Source: Bacillus thermotolerans
GTDB lineage: Bacteria; Bacillota; Bacilli; Bacillales; Domibacillaceae
Assembly (NCBI RefSeq): GCF_000812025.2
Contig: NZ_JWJE02000043.1
Span: 1-33,100 of the forward strand
Direction of reading: 5' to 3'
DNA: 33,100 bases
Part shown: positions 33,056 through 33,100 of the stretch, piece after piece
Position numbering within the stretch: the stretch's first letter is position 1
How the letters are laid out: each line of letters begins with the position of its first letter
The notes under the pieces: model-generated
Told to the model about the DNA's origin: nothing
Database searches by the model: none
The model's input: the letters and a program-made list of their open reading frames with translations, nothing else
Made by a program: the position numbers and the translations under genes

Positions 33056-33100
33056 AATTGGGAAATTCTTAATGGCGTCATTATAATGATTTTGGGCTTC
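33056..33100 (-). other. edge sequence, unassigned
   Basis: Upstream of the in-frame stop, the minus strand can be read as EAQNHYNDAIKNFPI, which does not resemble an MFS transporter and looks like the end of another protein (LemA-like YN-A--NFP is a faint resemblance). Only 15 residues are visible, too few to assign. Confidence 0.2.

Overview
The window is chromosomal DNA of an endospore-forming member of the Bacillaceae (low- to mid-GC Firmicutes). The evidence is strong AGGAGG-type ribosome binding sites, a T-box leader, a TPP riboswitch, and many proteins whose closest remembered relatives are Bacillus subtilis YkfB, YkfC, DynA, ThiT, KatX, YkuD, YmfJ, IlvE, ProB/ProA, YfkAB and RsbR paralogues. 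The genus cannot be fixed from sequence reading alone.

Layout. Positions 1-83 are the 5' end of a 16S rRNA gene that leaves the window on the left, preceded by a leader and three tandem promoters. Positions 749-4597 carry three separately terminated minus-strand metabolic genes: an FAH-family hydrolase, a ThDP enzyme of the acetolactate synthase type and a short-chain dehydrogenase. Positions 4726-8434 hold a murein-peptide salvage operon (DUF819 membrane protein, L-Ala-D/L-Glu epimerase, NlpC/P60 endopeptidase) with a DUF3870 gene upstream. A MocR-type regulator diverges from a flavin-binding PPOX-like gene at 8761-10810. A MATE exporter and the double dynamin DynA fill 11010-16547, followed by a TPP-riboswitch-controlled thiT. 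Positions 17547-20209 are plus-strand: katX-like catalase, ykuD-like L,D-transpeptidase and ymfJ-like DUF3243 gene. Then come ilvE, a fused OpuF-type permease/binding protein and an EamA transporter on the minus strand. A CoA-type Nudix hydrolase precedes a proline T-box and proBA. The right part holds small unknown genes, a DUF3953 membrane protein, an acidic lipoprotein, the radical SAM protein YfkAB, an RsbR paralogue, a CxxH/CxxC microprotein and a 5'-truncated MFS transporter.

How genes work together. YkfC-type cleavage releases L-Ala-D-Glu, the epimerase converts it to L-Ala-L-Glu, and the co-transcribed DUF819 protein is a plausible (unproven) transporter. ThiT supplies thiamine, whose diphosphate serves the acetolactate-synthase-like enzyme. 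ProBA and the OpuF-type transporter both point to osmoadaptation. DynA, the RsbR paralogue and KatX belong to membrane, general-stress and spore resistance functions.

The most unusual signal is a modular intergenic repeat present four times. Three copies (12463-12674, 28015-28233, 30671-30890) contain a GC-rich core flanked by 10-bp direct repeats. The fourth (8600-8700) keeps both outer flanks but has exactly one direct repeat and no core, which looks like an empty or precisely excised site.
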